From positions 1 through 25,989 of IMG/VR virus record IMGVR_UViG_3300008448_000549: a stretch of 25,989 nucleotides of DNA, one strand, 5' to 3'. The DNA comes from a virus. The position numbers were made by a program, and so were the translations under genes. Each line of letters begins with the position of its first letter. Position 1 is the first letter of the stretch. Below the pieces are notes generated by a model, which ran no database searches, was not told the origin of the DNA, and worked only from the letters and a program-made list of their open reading frames with translations. Shown here one piece after another: positions 8,199 through 16,913 of this stretch.

Positions 8199-9038
8199 TT
8201 ATTCTTCGTCTTCAAACACTGAATCAAACTTATTAGCTTTAGAAGTCTTAGCTTTACCCCTAGGCGCTGAATAATTTGATTGAGCTGGTGCTTCATCTTC
8301 CCATGGAAGGTCATTTGGTACATCTGTAGCTTCTTCAGTTGTTGTTTCTTCTTCAGCATCTGGGTTTAAGAAGTTATATAACATACCTTTAATGTCTTCG
8401 AAAGATGATTTCTTTTGAAGTTCAAGAACATTTGGTTGTTCTGTTAACCAATTTTTAACTTGGTTCTTGTCATCACTTAAAGCGGATGTTTTAGGTTTGA
8501 TACGAAGAGCACCAATTTTAACTTTACCACCTACGCTACCATCAGCATTAGGAACAATTTCTACTGTAAAGTCACGACCTTCAGTGATTGAAGTAAAATC
8601 ACCATAGTCTTCATCCTCAGCAATACCTAATAATTGCATGTAAATTTCTTTACCAAATTCCCATAGACGAACACCTTTGTCTTCTTCACCACGAACAATT
8701 ACAGGTGCAAAAACACGCATTTTAGGATCTAACTTTTTAGCTAATTTCCAATTTTCAGAACCACCAGCGTCACGAAGTTGGTTAGCCATTTCAACGATTG
8801 GATCTTTTTCACCCCAGTTAGTTAAAGCGTATGTTGGGAATTTTGAAAATCCGTAGTGGACGAACACTTCTTGGAATGGATTTTCTTTGTTTAATTTAGA
8901 AGGCACAAAACGAATTTGATACTTACCTTCAGTTTTTGGTTTCCAATAGTACTTGGAATAGTCAATTTTTTCTTTCTTACCAGAAGAATTAGACGTTTGT
9001 AGAGAACTTAGTCTCTGTTTGATTGCATTAATGTCCAT
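8199..9038 (-). CDS. Single-stranded DNA-binding protein, T4 gp32-like
   Basis: A 279-residue protein that would coat single-stranded DNA at the fork. The N-terminal basic helix (I-K-Q-R-L-S-S-L-Q at 5-14) resembles the self-assembly segment of gp32. The middle has the aromatic and basic character of an OB fold (Y-Y-W-K-P, Y-Q-I-R-F-V-P-S, V-R-L-W-E-F-G). From about residue 228 it becomes very acidic (E-E-E-T-T-T-E-E) and ends D-S-V-F-E-D-E-E, the partner-binding tail of gp32. It contains no cysteine at all, so the zinc site of T4 gp32 is absent. It is preceded by the longest gap in the window (171 bases), which holds a promoter-like motif and a hairpin. Confidence 0.87.
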   Translation of the reverse strand: MDINAIKQRLSSLQTSNSSGKKEKIDYSKYYWKPKTEGKYQIRFVPSKLNKENPFQEVFVHYGFSKFPTYALTNWGEKDPIVEMANQLRDAGGSENWKLAKKLDPKMRVFAPVIVRGEEDKGVRLWEFGKEIYMQLLGIAEDEDYGDFTSITEGRDFTVEIVPNADGSVGGKVKIGALRIKPKTSALSDDKNQVKNWLTEQPNVLELQKKSSFEDIKGMLYNFLNPDAEEETTTEEATDVPNDLPWEDEAPAQSNYSAPRGKAKTSKANKFDSVFEDEE

Positions 9039-9170
9039 AAATTTAATTTTGGTTTTTAATTTGTTATTATAATGTAATACACTTTGTTTAATAGGCCAAA
9101 CTGCTTTTAAATAAGCTTAAATTGCCTTTATTTTTATTCGTGTGAAAATTCTTAACTGTAGTTAACCAGT

Positions 9171-9190
9171 ATAAACACCTTTGTGTTTAT
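9171..9190 (-). promoter_or_regulatory. Hairpin in the gp32 leader
   Basis: ATAAACAC (9171-9178) pairs perfectly with GTGTTTAT (9183-9190) around a four-base loop. On the minus strand no run of T follows, so it is not a standard intrinsic terminator. It begins at the downstream edge of the promoter-like motif, so it would sit at the very 5' end of a gp32 transcript. Confidence 0.55.
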
Positions 9191-9199
9191 TATAAATAT
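9190..9199 (-). promoter_or_regulatory. Promoter-like 10-mer, copy 1 (gp32 leader)
   Basis: Coding-strand ATATTTATAA, an exact copy of the element found before six structural genes. It lies about 150 bases before the gp32-like start and just after the stop of leader protein D. Confidence 0.5.
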
Positions 9200-9209
9200 T
9201 AAAAAGAAA

Positions 9210-9569
9210 TTAAGGAATTAACTTAATATATTCTTTTTTTATACGTGTTGTACTATTTTCATCATATGATTCAAACGTTCCTTCTTCTTCATCATACCAT
9301 CCTTCTTCTCCTTTTTGAATATATAACATACCATCCCCTTCTTTTTTTATTTGAGATAAAGTATATCCCGATAACTCATATGAAGGAACAGCTTCACCTC
9401 TATATTGTTTTAGTTCTCCTGAAGCTCCATCACCAATATAGTAAACATTTGTTAAAATTTTAGCTTTAGGAGAATTAGGATTGATCCATTCTGGGCTAAT
9501 TCCTTCAGAATTATTTAATATTTTTTCAATTTCCTCTTTGATAATTTGTCTTAACTCTGACTTTTTCAT
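9210..9569 (-). CDS. Small leader-bearing protein D
   Basis: A 119-residue protein with the leader M-K-K-S-E-L-R-Q-I-I-K-E-E-I-E-K-I-L shared with proteins A-C. It differs at the predicted cleavage point: residues 18-20 are L-N-N instead of L-x-E, although I10-K11-E12 is kept. The rest (about 25-119) is unrelated to the other three in sequence. It is rich in Gly, Tyr and acidic residues (E-E-G-W-Y-D-E-E-E-G-T-F-E-S-Y-D) and looks like an all-beta domain. It is the only leader protein away from the nrdA-proximal cluster and lies directly before gp32. Its start overlaps the stop of the preceding 146-residue ORF by four bases. Function unknown. Confidence 0.78.
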   Translation of the reverse strand: MKKSELRQIIKEEIEKILNNSEGISPEWINPNSPKAKILTNVYYIGDGASGELKQYRGEAVPSYELSGYTLSQIKKEGDGMLYIQKGEEGWYDEEEGTFESYDENSTTRIKKEYIKLIP

Positions 9570-10006
9570 AGTTCTATTATAGAATGTACTTTTGTATTAA
9601 GTTGTTTTAACTCATTGTGCTGGGTAAGTAAAATACAATTGCGATAGTGCGGCCAATTTATTTTATAAGAAACATCTACTACACCACCATTTAGTCTTTT
9701 TATTAACTCATTTAAAGCATTGATAGTATAAAGTGAGTTAGTTTCTTTTTTACGGTGTACTAAAATTGTATTTTCAGGAATAGAATTAACATTACCTTGA
9801 TCAACATTGTAAGTAAGAACATACTCATTCGTACTCTTAACAAAAAGTACAAACATTTTATTATACATGATAGTATAAGAATTAGTAATATTCTCGATTA
9901 ACGTTTCTAGCTCTTCCCCACTAGTGAACGTACAAAATAATTTGTTGTTCAAATCTTTAAAGTCTATGTCCACGTCATACATATAGTCATTAATGTTCAA
10001 AATCAT
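9566..10006 (-). CDS. Unknown protein following the DNA polymerase
   Basis: A 146-residue soluble protein with no recognised motif. It has a hydrophobic-polar alternation typical of a small alpha/beta domain, two cysteines (C25 near the N-terminus and one in N-C-I-L-L near the C-terminus), and no signal peptide or membrane helix. The start lies 17 bases inside the end of the polymerase gene and its stop overlaps the start of leader protein D, so it is locked between them and is probably cotranslated. A polymerase accessory role is possible only by position. Confidence 0.7.
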   Translation of the reverse strand: MILNINDYMYDVDIDFKDLNNKLFCTFTSGEELETLIENITNSYTIMYNKMFVLFVKSTNEYVLTYNVDQGNVNSIPENTILVHRKKETNSLYTINALNELIKRLNGGVVDVSYKINWPHYRNCILLTQHNELKQLNTKVHSIIEL

Positions 10007-11273
10007 AATTCTTTCCTCTATTAATCTTTATAGATAAATTCATTTCTTTAAATATGTCTTTTATTTGTTCTAACTCATCTTCTTCATCTTCATCCCAATC
10101 TATAAGAAACGAATCGTAAGTATATAGAACTACTTTAGAATATTTACCTAATAATATTTTATGTATTTTAAGTAATATCTGTATGTTAATAGAAGTTTCC
10201 ATATTCTGCAAGATATAATTGAAAAGTTTTTGTGGAGTCATTTTATCCAATTTATCTTTTTCAAATCTATATTTTGATATAGGAGCTTCTATATATCCTT
10301 GTTCATTAAATAATTTCCATTGTTTATTAATATATGATTGTACTTTTTGAAAGAACTCTAAATGTTGATATTCTTTAAAGATACCTCCATATAATTGTTT
10401 AAATGTTAATTCTTTTGCTTCGGCGTAACTTACACCATACATTTCAGCAAACTCAGAATGGATATCAGGATTATCAAACGTATAATCGATGATTTGTCCT
10501 GCAAGTGTTGGATGATAAGCTGATATGTCGATTTCCAAAAATTCATTATTACGTGGTATAAGGCTTGCTCTTGAATGATTATCTTTATTTAGAGCAGCAA
10601 AATTAATTCCATTAAAAGCGTTTGATGGCCTTCTAGTAGTAGTATTGAGATTATATTGGGTATAAATGGTATTACCGTCTATAGAATATAATTCATTATT
10701 TGGTTCATAAAACTTATAGAATTTGTTTAAATCAACTTTAACGCCGTTTTTTTCTACTCCAAAGAATGCTAAAGCACCTTTGTTATAAAATTTTAAATAC
10801 TCTGGCTTAGGTGATTCAAGTGTTTCTTTAAGCTGGTTATAAATATTCTCACATACCTCATAATGTTTAACTATGGGTATAATTCTATTTATATCTGTTT
10901 TATTAGGTTGTTGTCTGTAGAACAGATCAAATATAGGTAGTTTAGGTGTTTCAACATTTTTAACTGAGGAAATATCTATTACCTTGTTTAACTGGAAATA
11001 ATATAAGAATGATTTTTTGTCTCGAACATATATTGTATCTAGTTGCTGGAATAAACGTTTGATATAAGTTTCACCTACAGAAAGTGTTTCACTGTGATCA
11101 ACACATATTATATAGCCTTTAGTATCTGTTAAAGGTCTAATGTAGATTAAAGAGACATTATTAAGTACTGGGTGTATATAATTATGAGATGGAATTATCT
11201 CTACGAATACTTCTTTATACTCGTTGAGATAAAACGTTTCTAACTGTTCCTTATTTTCTATAATCCAAAACAT
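9990..11273 (-). CDS. DNA polymerase, family A, short form
   Basis: A 427-residue protein. Motif A is E-I-D249-I-S-A-Y-H-P, with the catalytic Asp. T-T-R214-R-P-S matches the T-G-R-L-S-S motif of Pol I. Motif B (O-helix) is K287-E-L-T-F291-K-Q-L-Y295-G, with the same K-x3-F-x3-Y-G spacing as E. coli K758/F762/Y766. Motif C is Y-T-Y-D387-S, where most family A enzymes have H-D-E, so the second acidic residue is replaced by Ser. The first 100 residues resemble the shape of a 3'-5' exonuclease domain, but the D-x-E motif is not visible (V-F-V-E-I-I-P), so proofreading is probably lost. At 427 residues it is much shorter than Pol I or T7 polymerase. T4-like phages normally use a family B polymerase; none is present in this window. 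Confidence 0.82.
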   Translation of the reverse strand: MFWIIENKEQLETFYLNEYKEVFVEIIPSHNYIHPVLNNVSLIYIRPLTDTKGYIICVDHSETLSVGETYIKRLFQQLDTIYVRDKKSFLYYFQLNKVIDISSVKNVETPKLPIFDLFYRQQPNKTDINRIIPIVKHYEVCENIYNQLKETLESPKPEYLKFYNKGALAFFGVEKNGVKVDLNKFYKFYEPNNELYSIDGNTIYTQYNLNTTTRRPSNAFNGINFAALNKDNHSRASLIPRNNEFLEIDISAYHPTLAGQIIDYTFDNPDIHSEFAEMYGVSYAEAKELTFKQLYGGIFKEYQHLEFFQKVQSYINKQWKLFNEQGYIEAPISKYRFEKDKLDKMTPQKLFNYILQNMETSINIQILLKIHKILLGKYSKVVLYTYDSFLIDWDEDEEDELEQIKDIFKEMNLSIKINRGKNYDFEH

Positions 11274-11334
11274 ATATAACCTTTATTGCGCGTAGGACCA
11301 ATATAGTAATTATATTTTGGAGGCCAAATTATTT

Positions 11335-11865
11335 TTAAGAGAGGTTTTTATAATATTGGGTCCAATTTTCTTTTAAGTATAAACTTAAACCTAATACTTT
11401 TTCTTTAGCCTCAGTTAACTCAGTTATATTTTTATTAGTTTGAGCTACTTGATTAATATCTCCTGTTAATCGCCATGATAAAGAAAACACTCTATATGAA
11501 CGCCAAGGTACTTGGGGATCTTGTTGTTGATATTTTTGATAAATATCTTTAGAAATCTCTGTAAAAATAGCTTGGTTTCTCTTAATATTAAAGTATCTTG
11601 TAAATTCGCCTACTTGATAATCCTGAGGTGTAGGTAAAAGTGGATTATAAGGTATCACTAATGGAATGATACCTCCTCCATCTTCAAAAGGTGTAGCTAT
11701 TAATTCTTGAGAATCAGGTTCATTAGGGGTTTTACCTGTATAAAATTTACCATTATATAACTTATAATAAAATCCGATATAATCTTGGAGAGTAGAAGCT
11801 ATAGCATAATCTCCCCCAGATGTATATAAATTAGTTTGTATTTTATTTTTAGGTATATAAGTCAT
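11335..11865 (-). CDS. Conserved phage virion-type protein of unknown function
   Basis: A 176-residue protein. The N-terminal part (Y-I-P-K-N-K-I-Q-T-N-L-Y-T-S-G-G, then Y-I-G-F-Y-Y-K-L-Y-N-G-K-F-Y-T-G) is all-beta in character and looks like a type often found in tail regions of environmental myoviruses; I cannot name its role. The C-terminal third is helical (about 100-170). It begins one base after the 1061-residue baseplate gene ends and is the last gene of the structural block, followed by a 61-base gap before the polymerase gene. A baseplate or wedge-associated role is inferred from position only. Confidence 0.72.
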   Translation of the reverse strand: MTYIPKNKIQTNLYTSGGDYAIASTLQDYIGFYYKLYNGKFYTGKTPNEPDSQELIATPFEDGGGIIPLVIPYNPLLPTPQDYQVGEFTRYFNIKRNQAIFTEISKDIYQKYQQQDPQVPWRSYRVFSLSWRLTGDINQVAQTNKNITELTEAKEKVLGLSLYLKENWTQYYKNLS

Positions 11866-11866
11866 A

Positions 11867-14800
11867 TTATATGTTCATATGTATATGTCCTCCACTAGCC
11901 CATTTAACTGGCTGTTGGTATTCATCATCTACTCTATTAAAATATTTATTAGCTATTTTAATAACATTATTTATTTTTTCTTTTTCTTCATTAGTATAAA
12001 CCCCATTAACTCGAGCATCTCCTCCTTTAGGTTTTGACACTCTATTTGTAACTCCATTAATAGTAATATCTAAAGCTTTACCAGATGGATGTATTTTACT
12101 TTTACTATATTTAACATGCCAATTATCATTTCCTGCTGTAAAAGTAATATTATAACCAGGGTAAGTAGCTTTTAAATCTCTAATGAATTTTTCAGCTGCT
12201 AAATATGTTCCTTCTAAAATATCATATCCTGAGCTATCTAATTCTTTTCCTTTTTCTGAGTATCCTAATTCACTTATAACAGCTCTAAGTTTATTTGCAT
12301 TAACACTACCTAATTGAGTTGAAGGAGTATTATTTGCGTTTACATTTACTCCACCACTTATTATTTTAGGAAATTTTACATTAGTATTTTTAGTACCTTT
12401 TAATTTAGGTATAGATAATGTTTCAATAGAAGTATACCATCCGTTAGTATCTATTTTATGATTTACACCTCTGATAATAAATCTAATTCTATTTTGGTAT
12501 TCATCAGGAAGTAAAGTTTCATCTATATCGAAAGTTTGATATATTTTCATCCCACTTAAACCATCCATAGTTAATTGTAGATTTAAAGGAATAAAACCAG
12601 TACCTGATATATTTTTATCATTAATATATGTACCTATATTAAATTGTAATACATCTGTTATATAAGATTCAAAAGATGATATAACTTCTTCACTAAAGGA
12701 TGAATCATTATAAACTATCCAAACTCCACCAGCTATAGTAAAAGCTTTAGCTTCTTTAGGTTCTAAATCTAATAATTTATATAAATACGCTATGTAATTA
12801 TTATAAGCTATCTGGTATTTATCTATTCCTCCTTTAGGATCAACATTTAAATTTTGTTTAACTTCTAAAAATCTATCAACTAATCCAGCGTTAAATTCAC
12901 TAAAAGCAGTAGAGTTAGAGATTAATGTATTTCCATTTGCTTGAGCGCCTAAAGCAATAGTGTTAGCTATTTTAGAAAATAATTCACTTTTTAATCCAAA
13001 ATTAGTGACAAAACTTCCTCCATTATTACCTTCTTTTAATAAATTAATATTTAATTTAGTAATATTATTTTTATTAATATCATCAAATTTAATAGGAGTT
13101 AAAGCATTATCTATAATAAAATACGTATTAATATTATCTTTATAAATAATTTCAAAATCATTAATATAACCTAATGATCTTTTTACACCGTTCATTAAAT
13201 TAGTTAAAAAATCATATAATGGTACATTTCCATCAGTATCAATATTACTATCTAAAGTAGAAATAATAAAATCAATATTTAAATATATATTCATTGTTTT
13301 ACCAATAAATTTATTATCGGTTAAAAAATCTTTACTTAAATATCGAAGTCTACCACCTTCACCTTCTTTAAGTAAATCTTCAATTCTATTATCTTCTTCA
13401 TAAGTTTCAACTATTACAGATACAGTTTGAAATGATGCTTCACCTTCTACAGTATTAGCATTAAGTATTCCACCTACTTTTGTTCTAATAGCAGATATAA
13501 TATCTTCTCCAGATTTAATTAATCCTACATTATCATAATTAATAAAAAACGCTCCTCCTTTAGGAGAATCAACACTTATTATTACAGAATCTCCTATATT
13601 TACATTACTAGGTAATTCATTTATAGGAGTACTTGTAGATGTAGATTGTACATTACTAAACCAATATCCTTTTTCAACTTGCCCACTTGTTCCAAAATAA
13701 TAAGTAGTTATTTTTTTAGAATAACCTGCACTTTGAGATTTTTTTCCTTCAAATATTCTATCTAATTCTACTGGGAGTAAACATATTCTTGGGTCTAGCG
13801 GAATTTGTTTAGGTATAGTAAAACACTCATTATTATCAAAATTATGATCTATAAAAAACACAGGTGGATTTGATTTTTTAGAAGTATCATAATATAATAA
13901 AAAAGATTCTATAACACGAAGTAAAGTACCTAATTTAATATAATACTGTCGTAAAGGTTTATTATTATCATCAACAACTAAATCATCAAAATCAACAACT
14001 GTTCCTTCTTTCCAAGACAATATCCCATTTGGAGATTTAACACTTTGATCATCCCCAGGAGACTTATAATTAGATTTTAACCCAGTAACAAAAGATAAAC
14101 TATCTGTATCTAAAGCATTTGAATCTGGGTTTACTTTAATACCATGAAGATATCCTCCATTATCCTCTATTTTTTGTTTAATGAAACCTAATATTTTATG
14201 TAATGTTGATTTATTATAAATTATTGCTGAGTCTCCTTCTTTAATAGGTTTAGCAGTTTGATCTGGGGATATATTAGAATTAATTTTTAAAGATTCAATA
14301 ACATCCCCTGTTGATATAGCATTTATAGTAACATTATAACTTCCATTTTCTAATAATTCCCAATTGAAATTTTTTACAACTCCAAAAAAAGCATCATAAT
14401 TTCCACCAGAATTTGCTCTTTCTTTTTCAATTTCTTTAAGTAATTCCTCTTGAGTAGAAAAACCAGTTTTACTTAAAAATTTAGATGATAAATCTGGGAT
14501 GTTAAACTTATTAATTAATTCTCCTTTATTATTAAAATATAAAGTATGACCCCATTCTAATAATAATGAATATCTTAATTTTAAAAATAGAGTACTAATT
14601 ATTTTAAATTGTGATAAGTTATGACATATAATTTGTATATTAGCTTCTCTTAAAGAACCTCGGTTTAAAGATTTAATATCCGCTGATACTATACCTGGAG
14701 GAGGAACTAAACCGTAGTCTGGGTCTGATGTGAAACCATACGATGAATATAATCTATCATACCCAATACCTGAGGTAAATTCACTATTAAAATTAGCTGA

Positions 14801-15052
14801 GAATAAAATATAATCCTTAGCTAAATTAGCTCCAGTGAAACTATTAGGGACATTAAAGCCCATAGCTCTTAGTTTATCAAGACCATTATTATCATTCGCT
14901 ACATCTATACCAGATGTTAATCTTAAAAAAGATGTTTTATTAGTAATATATTTTAAAATATCATTATCTTTGTCTCTTAAAGATAATTTATTTTGACGAA
15001 TATTAACTTGTCTTTGTACATATGGATCAAAACTTTCTCCTATTATAGCCAT
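11867..15052 (-). CDS. Large baseplate protein with C-terminal M15-type peptidase domain
   Basis: A 1061-residue protein, the largest in the window. Residues about 1-900 are a long structural region rich in Asn, Ser and Gly with no motif I recognise; the position next to the LysM and gp48/gp54-like genes indicates a baseplate part. Residues about 920-1061 look like a peptidoglycan peptidase of the M15 type: I-H988-P-S-G-K-A-L-D995-I is the H-x6-D zinc motif and G-H1056-I-H1058-M supplies the third ligand. A cell-wall-cutting domain on the baseplate would play the part of the T4 gp5 lysozyme during DNA entry, cutting the peptide rather than the glycan. The domain is at the very C-terminus, so it may be exposed or cleaved. 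The peptidase call is firm by motif; the N-terminal role is inferred. Confidence 0.82.
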   Translation of the reverse strand: MAIIGESFDPYVQRQVNIRQNKLSLRDKDNDILKYITNKTSFLRLTSGIDVANDNNGLDKLRAMGFNVPNSFTGANLAKDYILFSANFNSEFTSGIGYDRLYSSYGFTSDPDYGLVPPPGIVSADIKSLNRGSLREANIQIICHNLSQFKIISTLFLKLRYSLLLEWGHTLYFNNKGELINKFNIPDLSSKFLSKTGFSTQEELLKEIEKERANSGGNYDAFFGVVKNFNWELLENGSYNVTINAISTGDVIESLKINSNISPDQTAKPIKEGDSAIIYNKSTLHKILGFIKQKIEDNGGYLHGIKVNPDSNALDTDSLSFVTGLKSNYKSPGDDQSVKSPNGILSWKEGTVVDFDDLVVDDNNKPLRQYYIKLGTLLRVIESFLLYYDTSKKSNPPVFFIDHNFDNNECFTIPKQIPLDPRICLLPVELDRIFEGKKSQSAGYSKKITTYYFGTSGQVEKGYWFSNVQSTSTSTPINELPSNVNIGDSVIISVDSPKGGAFFINYDNVGLIKSGEDIISAIRTKVGGILNANTVEGEASFQTVSVIVETYEEDNRIEDLLKEGEGGRLRYLSKDFLTDNKFIGKTMNIYLNIDFIISTLDSNIDTDGNVPLYDFLTNLMNGVKRSLGYINDFEIIYKDNINTYFIIDNALTPIKFDDINKNNITKLNINLLKEGNNGGSFVTNFGLKSELFSKIANTIALGAQANGNTLISNSTAFSEFNAGLVDRFLEVKQNLNVDPKGGIDKYQIAYNNYIAYLYKLLDLEPKEAKAFTIAGGVWIVYNDSSFSEEVISSFESYITDVLQFNIGTYINDKNISGTGFIPLNLQLTMDGLSGMKIYQTFDIDETLLPDEYQNRIRFIIRGVNHKIDTNGWYTSIETLSIPKLKGTKNTNVKFPKIISGGVNVNANNTPSTQLGSVNANKLRAVISELGYSEKGKELDSSGYDILEGTYLAAEKFIRDLKATYPGYNITFTAGNDNWHVKYSKSKIHPSGKALDITINGVTNRVSKPKGGDARVNGVYTNEEKEKINNVIKIANKYFNRVDDEYQQPVKWASGGHIHMNI

Positions 15053-15054
15053 AA

Positions 15055-15354
15055 TTAAGAGTTTAAATTGTTATAACTTGATATTATATTTGTAGGATTA
15101 TTAGGAATTCTAATTTGAGAACCTACAGGTATATATAATGAATTTTGAGGTAAAGTTTCATTAGCAATAGAAATAATCCACCATAAAGATGAATCACCAT
15201 AATATTGTAGTGCTAATAAATCAAATCTATCACCTATTGTTGTTTCTACATAAATATCATCAACAGATAAAGAAATTCGTGGGTACTTGTTATCTTTATA
15301 ATAACGAGTACCTGTTGAATTTTTTATAATTGGTATGTTTTGATATCTATTCAT
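15055..15354 (-). CDS. Baseplate protein with LysM-type fold, gp53-like
   Basis: A 99-residue protein. T-I-G-D-R-F-D-L-L-A-L-Q-Y-Y-G-D-S-S-L-W-W (39-59) followed by L-Y-I-P-V-G-S-Q-I-R-I-P (73-84) is the LysM-like pattern seen in small baseplate wedge proteins such as T4 gp53 and phage gpX-type proteins. In this context it acts in protein assembly rather than necessarily in cell-wall binding. Its ATG overlaps the stop of the preceding gp48/gp54-like gene by one base (TAATG), and the large baseplate gene follows two bases later, so the three are probably translationally coupled. Confidence 0.82.
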   Translation of the reverse strand: MNRYQNIPIIKNSTGTRYYKDNKYPRISLSVDDIYVETTIGDRFDLLALQYYGDSSLWWIISIANETLPQNSLYIPVGSQIRIPNNPTNIISSYNNLNS

Positions 15355-16913
15355 TATATATTTCTAATAAAATTTTCTTTAATTTGAGGAGTAAAATTAT
15401 GAATTGGAGTGAATGATAAATCTACTTCAATCATACGTGGTAATTGACCTACAAATTCATCTCCATCTGGGCTATCATCTTCTAATTTAAAAGGACTACC
15501 ATCTTCTTTTCTATTTAAATCCCACCCAGCTTCAAAACTTGGTTTTAAATTAATATTTTGTACAATACCTGGGACATCTAGTAAGTAATCTCCAATTGTC
15601 ATTCTAATAAAATTACCTCTCATTAAACCAGCATCTGAGTAACTAGGTGCTGTTACTCCTACTAAATAATTTAATTTTTGATATATAGGTAACATTTCTG
15701 CTCTTGAGTGGGCATATATTGTGAATGATAATGAGATGTCTCTAGAGAAGCCAGCGTATTTGTAAAAGTTTTCAGCTCTACCTACATATTTATAAGATTG
15801 CCAATCAGCTTTAAAACCATCACCTAAATTGTTTATATAAGCTCTAAAAAATAAAAAAGAATTATCAATATTATCTACTGTATTATTATTTATTATTTCA
15901 AAGTAAAACTTAACTAAATCACTATTTTTATAGTCTTCAATACTTCCTGATGTCAATATTCTAGACGCATTTATTTCATCTACAGCATAAAAATTATTAG
16001 GATTAGTTTTTGGAGGTATACTCCTATATTCTGTGTATGAAGTTTGATATGTATCTTCTCTATTAAAATTCCCAGGTGTACCTATACCTACTCTACTCAT
16101 ATATGGATTGTAAGTATTGTTTAGTGAGTTTAGAGTTGTGCTTCCTCTTTTTCCTGCTCTTTCAATATCTACAGTAGGTAATATTGTTTCACTACTTGTA
16201 GGGTCAAATCTTTTAAAAATCTCTAAAGCATCTTTAGTTACAACTTCATTATTAGTTCTTTCTAAAGGATTACCATACCCATTACCAATAACTCTAATAT
16301 TAGTATTACCTATACCTAAAACACTACCTGGACCTCCTGAGTATGAGAATAAATAGTTAGGATTAGAACTAATATTATAAGTACTACTTAATAAAAAATT
16401 CTCAGGTTGATTAGATCTAGAATTTATTTGTTTTATTTTATATAAACCATATAATCTGTTAATATCTAGATCATTATCTCTTAAAGTAGTTCTGTAATAT
16501 CCACTACTACCTCCATTAAAATATCCTCTAGCAAAAGGATCTAATCCTTGTTTATTTAAGTGATATCCTATTGATGTCACACCAGCTTGAGCTAAAGTAT
16601 TTAATGGATTATAGATTCTACCAAGTCCACCAGGTACTTCAACATTTTGTCTTTCTAATAATTCTTGTTTAGCTATAAACTGTAAACCATTAGGAGACTT
16701 AGTATCTTTAAATAATTTAGTTAATCGACTAACATCCTGTTCAGAACTTACTAGGTTAAGACGTCCATTACGCAACAGAAAATCTGAAGCGTTTTCAGTA
16801 TAACCATCAGGTATAGGAGCAACTATATAAGGTTGGTTACTTGAACCTCCACCTTTTTGGTCATTCCCGTACTTTAAAGTCTTTAAATTGGTTTTTAAGT
16901 CTATTAATCCCAT
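15354..16913 (-). CDS. Baseplate/tail-tube junction protein, gp48/gp54-like
   Basis: A 519-residue protein. The N-terminal half is rich in Gly, Asn and Ser and looks extended. The C-terminal third (about 345-519) has the tube-like pattern: F-R-A-Y-I-N-N-L, W-Q-S-Y-K-Y-V-G-R-A-E-N-F-Y-K-Y, I-S-L-S-F-T-I-Y-A-H-S-R-A-E-M, then a strand-rich end. This order (tube-like fold with an R-A-E-M helix) fits proteins that cap the baseplate and start the tail tube. It shares M-G-L-x-D at its start with the small protein just upstream, and its ATG overlaps that gene's stop by one base. I am confident that it is a baseplate protein and less sure which T4 counterpart it matches. Confidence 0.7.
   Translation of the reverse strand: MGLIDLKTNLKTLKYGNDQKGGGSSNQPYIVAPIPDGYTENASDFLLRNGRLNLVSSEQDVSRLTKLFKDTKSPNGLQFIAKQELLERQNVEVPGGLGRIYNPLNTLAQAGVTSIGYHLNKQGLDPFARGYFNGGSSGYYRTTLRDNDLDINRLYGLYKIKQINSRSNQPENFLLSSTYNISSNPNYLFSYSGGPGSVLGIGNTNIRVIGNGYGNPLERTNNEVVTKDALEIFKRFDPTSSETILPTVDIERAGKRGSTTLNSLNNTYNPYMSRVGIGTPGNFNREDTYQTSYTEYRSIPPKTNPNNFYAVDEINASRILTSGSIEDYKNSDLVKFYFEIINNNTVDNIDNSFLFFRAYINNLGDGFKADWQSYKYVGRAENFYKYAGFSRDISLSFTIYAHSRAEMLPIYQKLNYLVGVTAPSYSDAGLMRGNFIRMTIGDYLLDVPGIVQNINLKPSFEAGWDLNRKEDGSPFKLEDDSPDGDEFVGQLPRMIEVDLSFTPIHNFTPQIKENFIRNI

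Larger units (their letters stand above)
9039..9209 (-). promoter_or_regulatory. Leader region of the gp32-like gene
   Basis: The largest intergenic stretch in the window. Reading toward gp32 it contains the promoter-like 10-mer (9190-9199), a perfect 8-bp hairpin with a four-base loop (9171-9190), a second inverted repeat T-T-A-A-C-T/A-G-T-T-A-A (9152-9165), and then about 110 bases of very AT-rich, apparently unstructured sequence up to the ATG. T4 gene 32 has a structured 5' leader through which gp32 represses its own translation. The layout here is compatible with a similar control, but this is inference. Confidence 0.5.

Noticed and set aside
10837-10846. Eighth same-strand copy of the promoter-like 10-mer
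   Set aside because: It lies inside the polymerase coding region with no gene start nearby, and one chance copy is expected at this AT content.
11274-11334. Short inverted repeat (TTTGG/CCAAA) in the gap between polymerase and the 176-residue gene
   Set aside because: Only five base pairs with a three-base loop and no T run; too weak to call a terminator.
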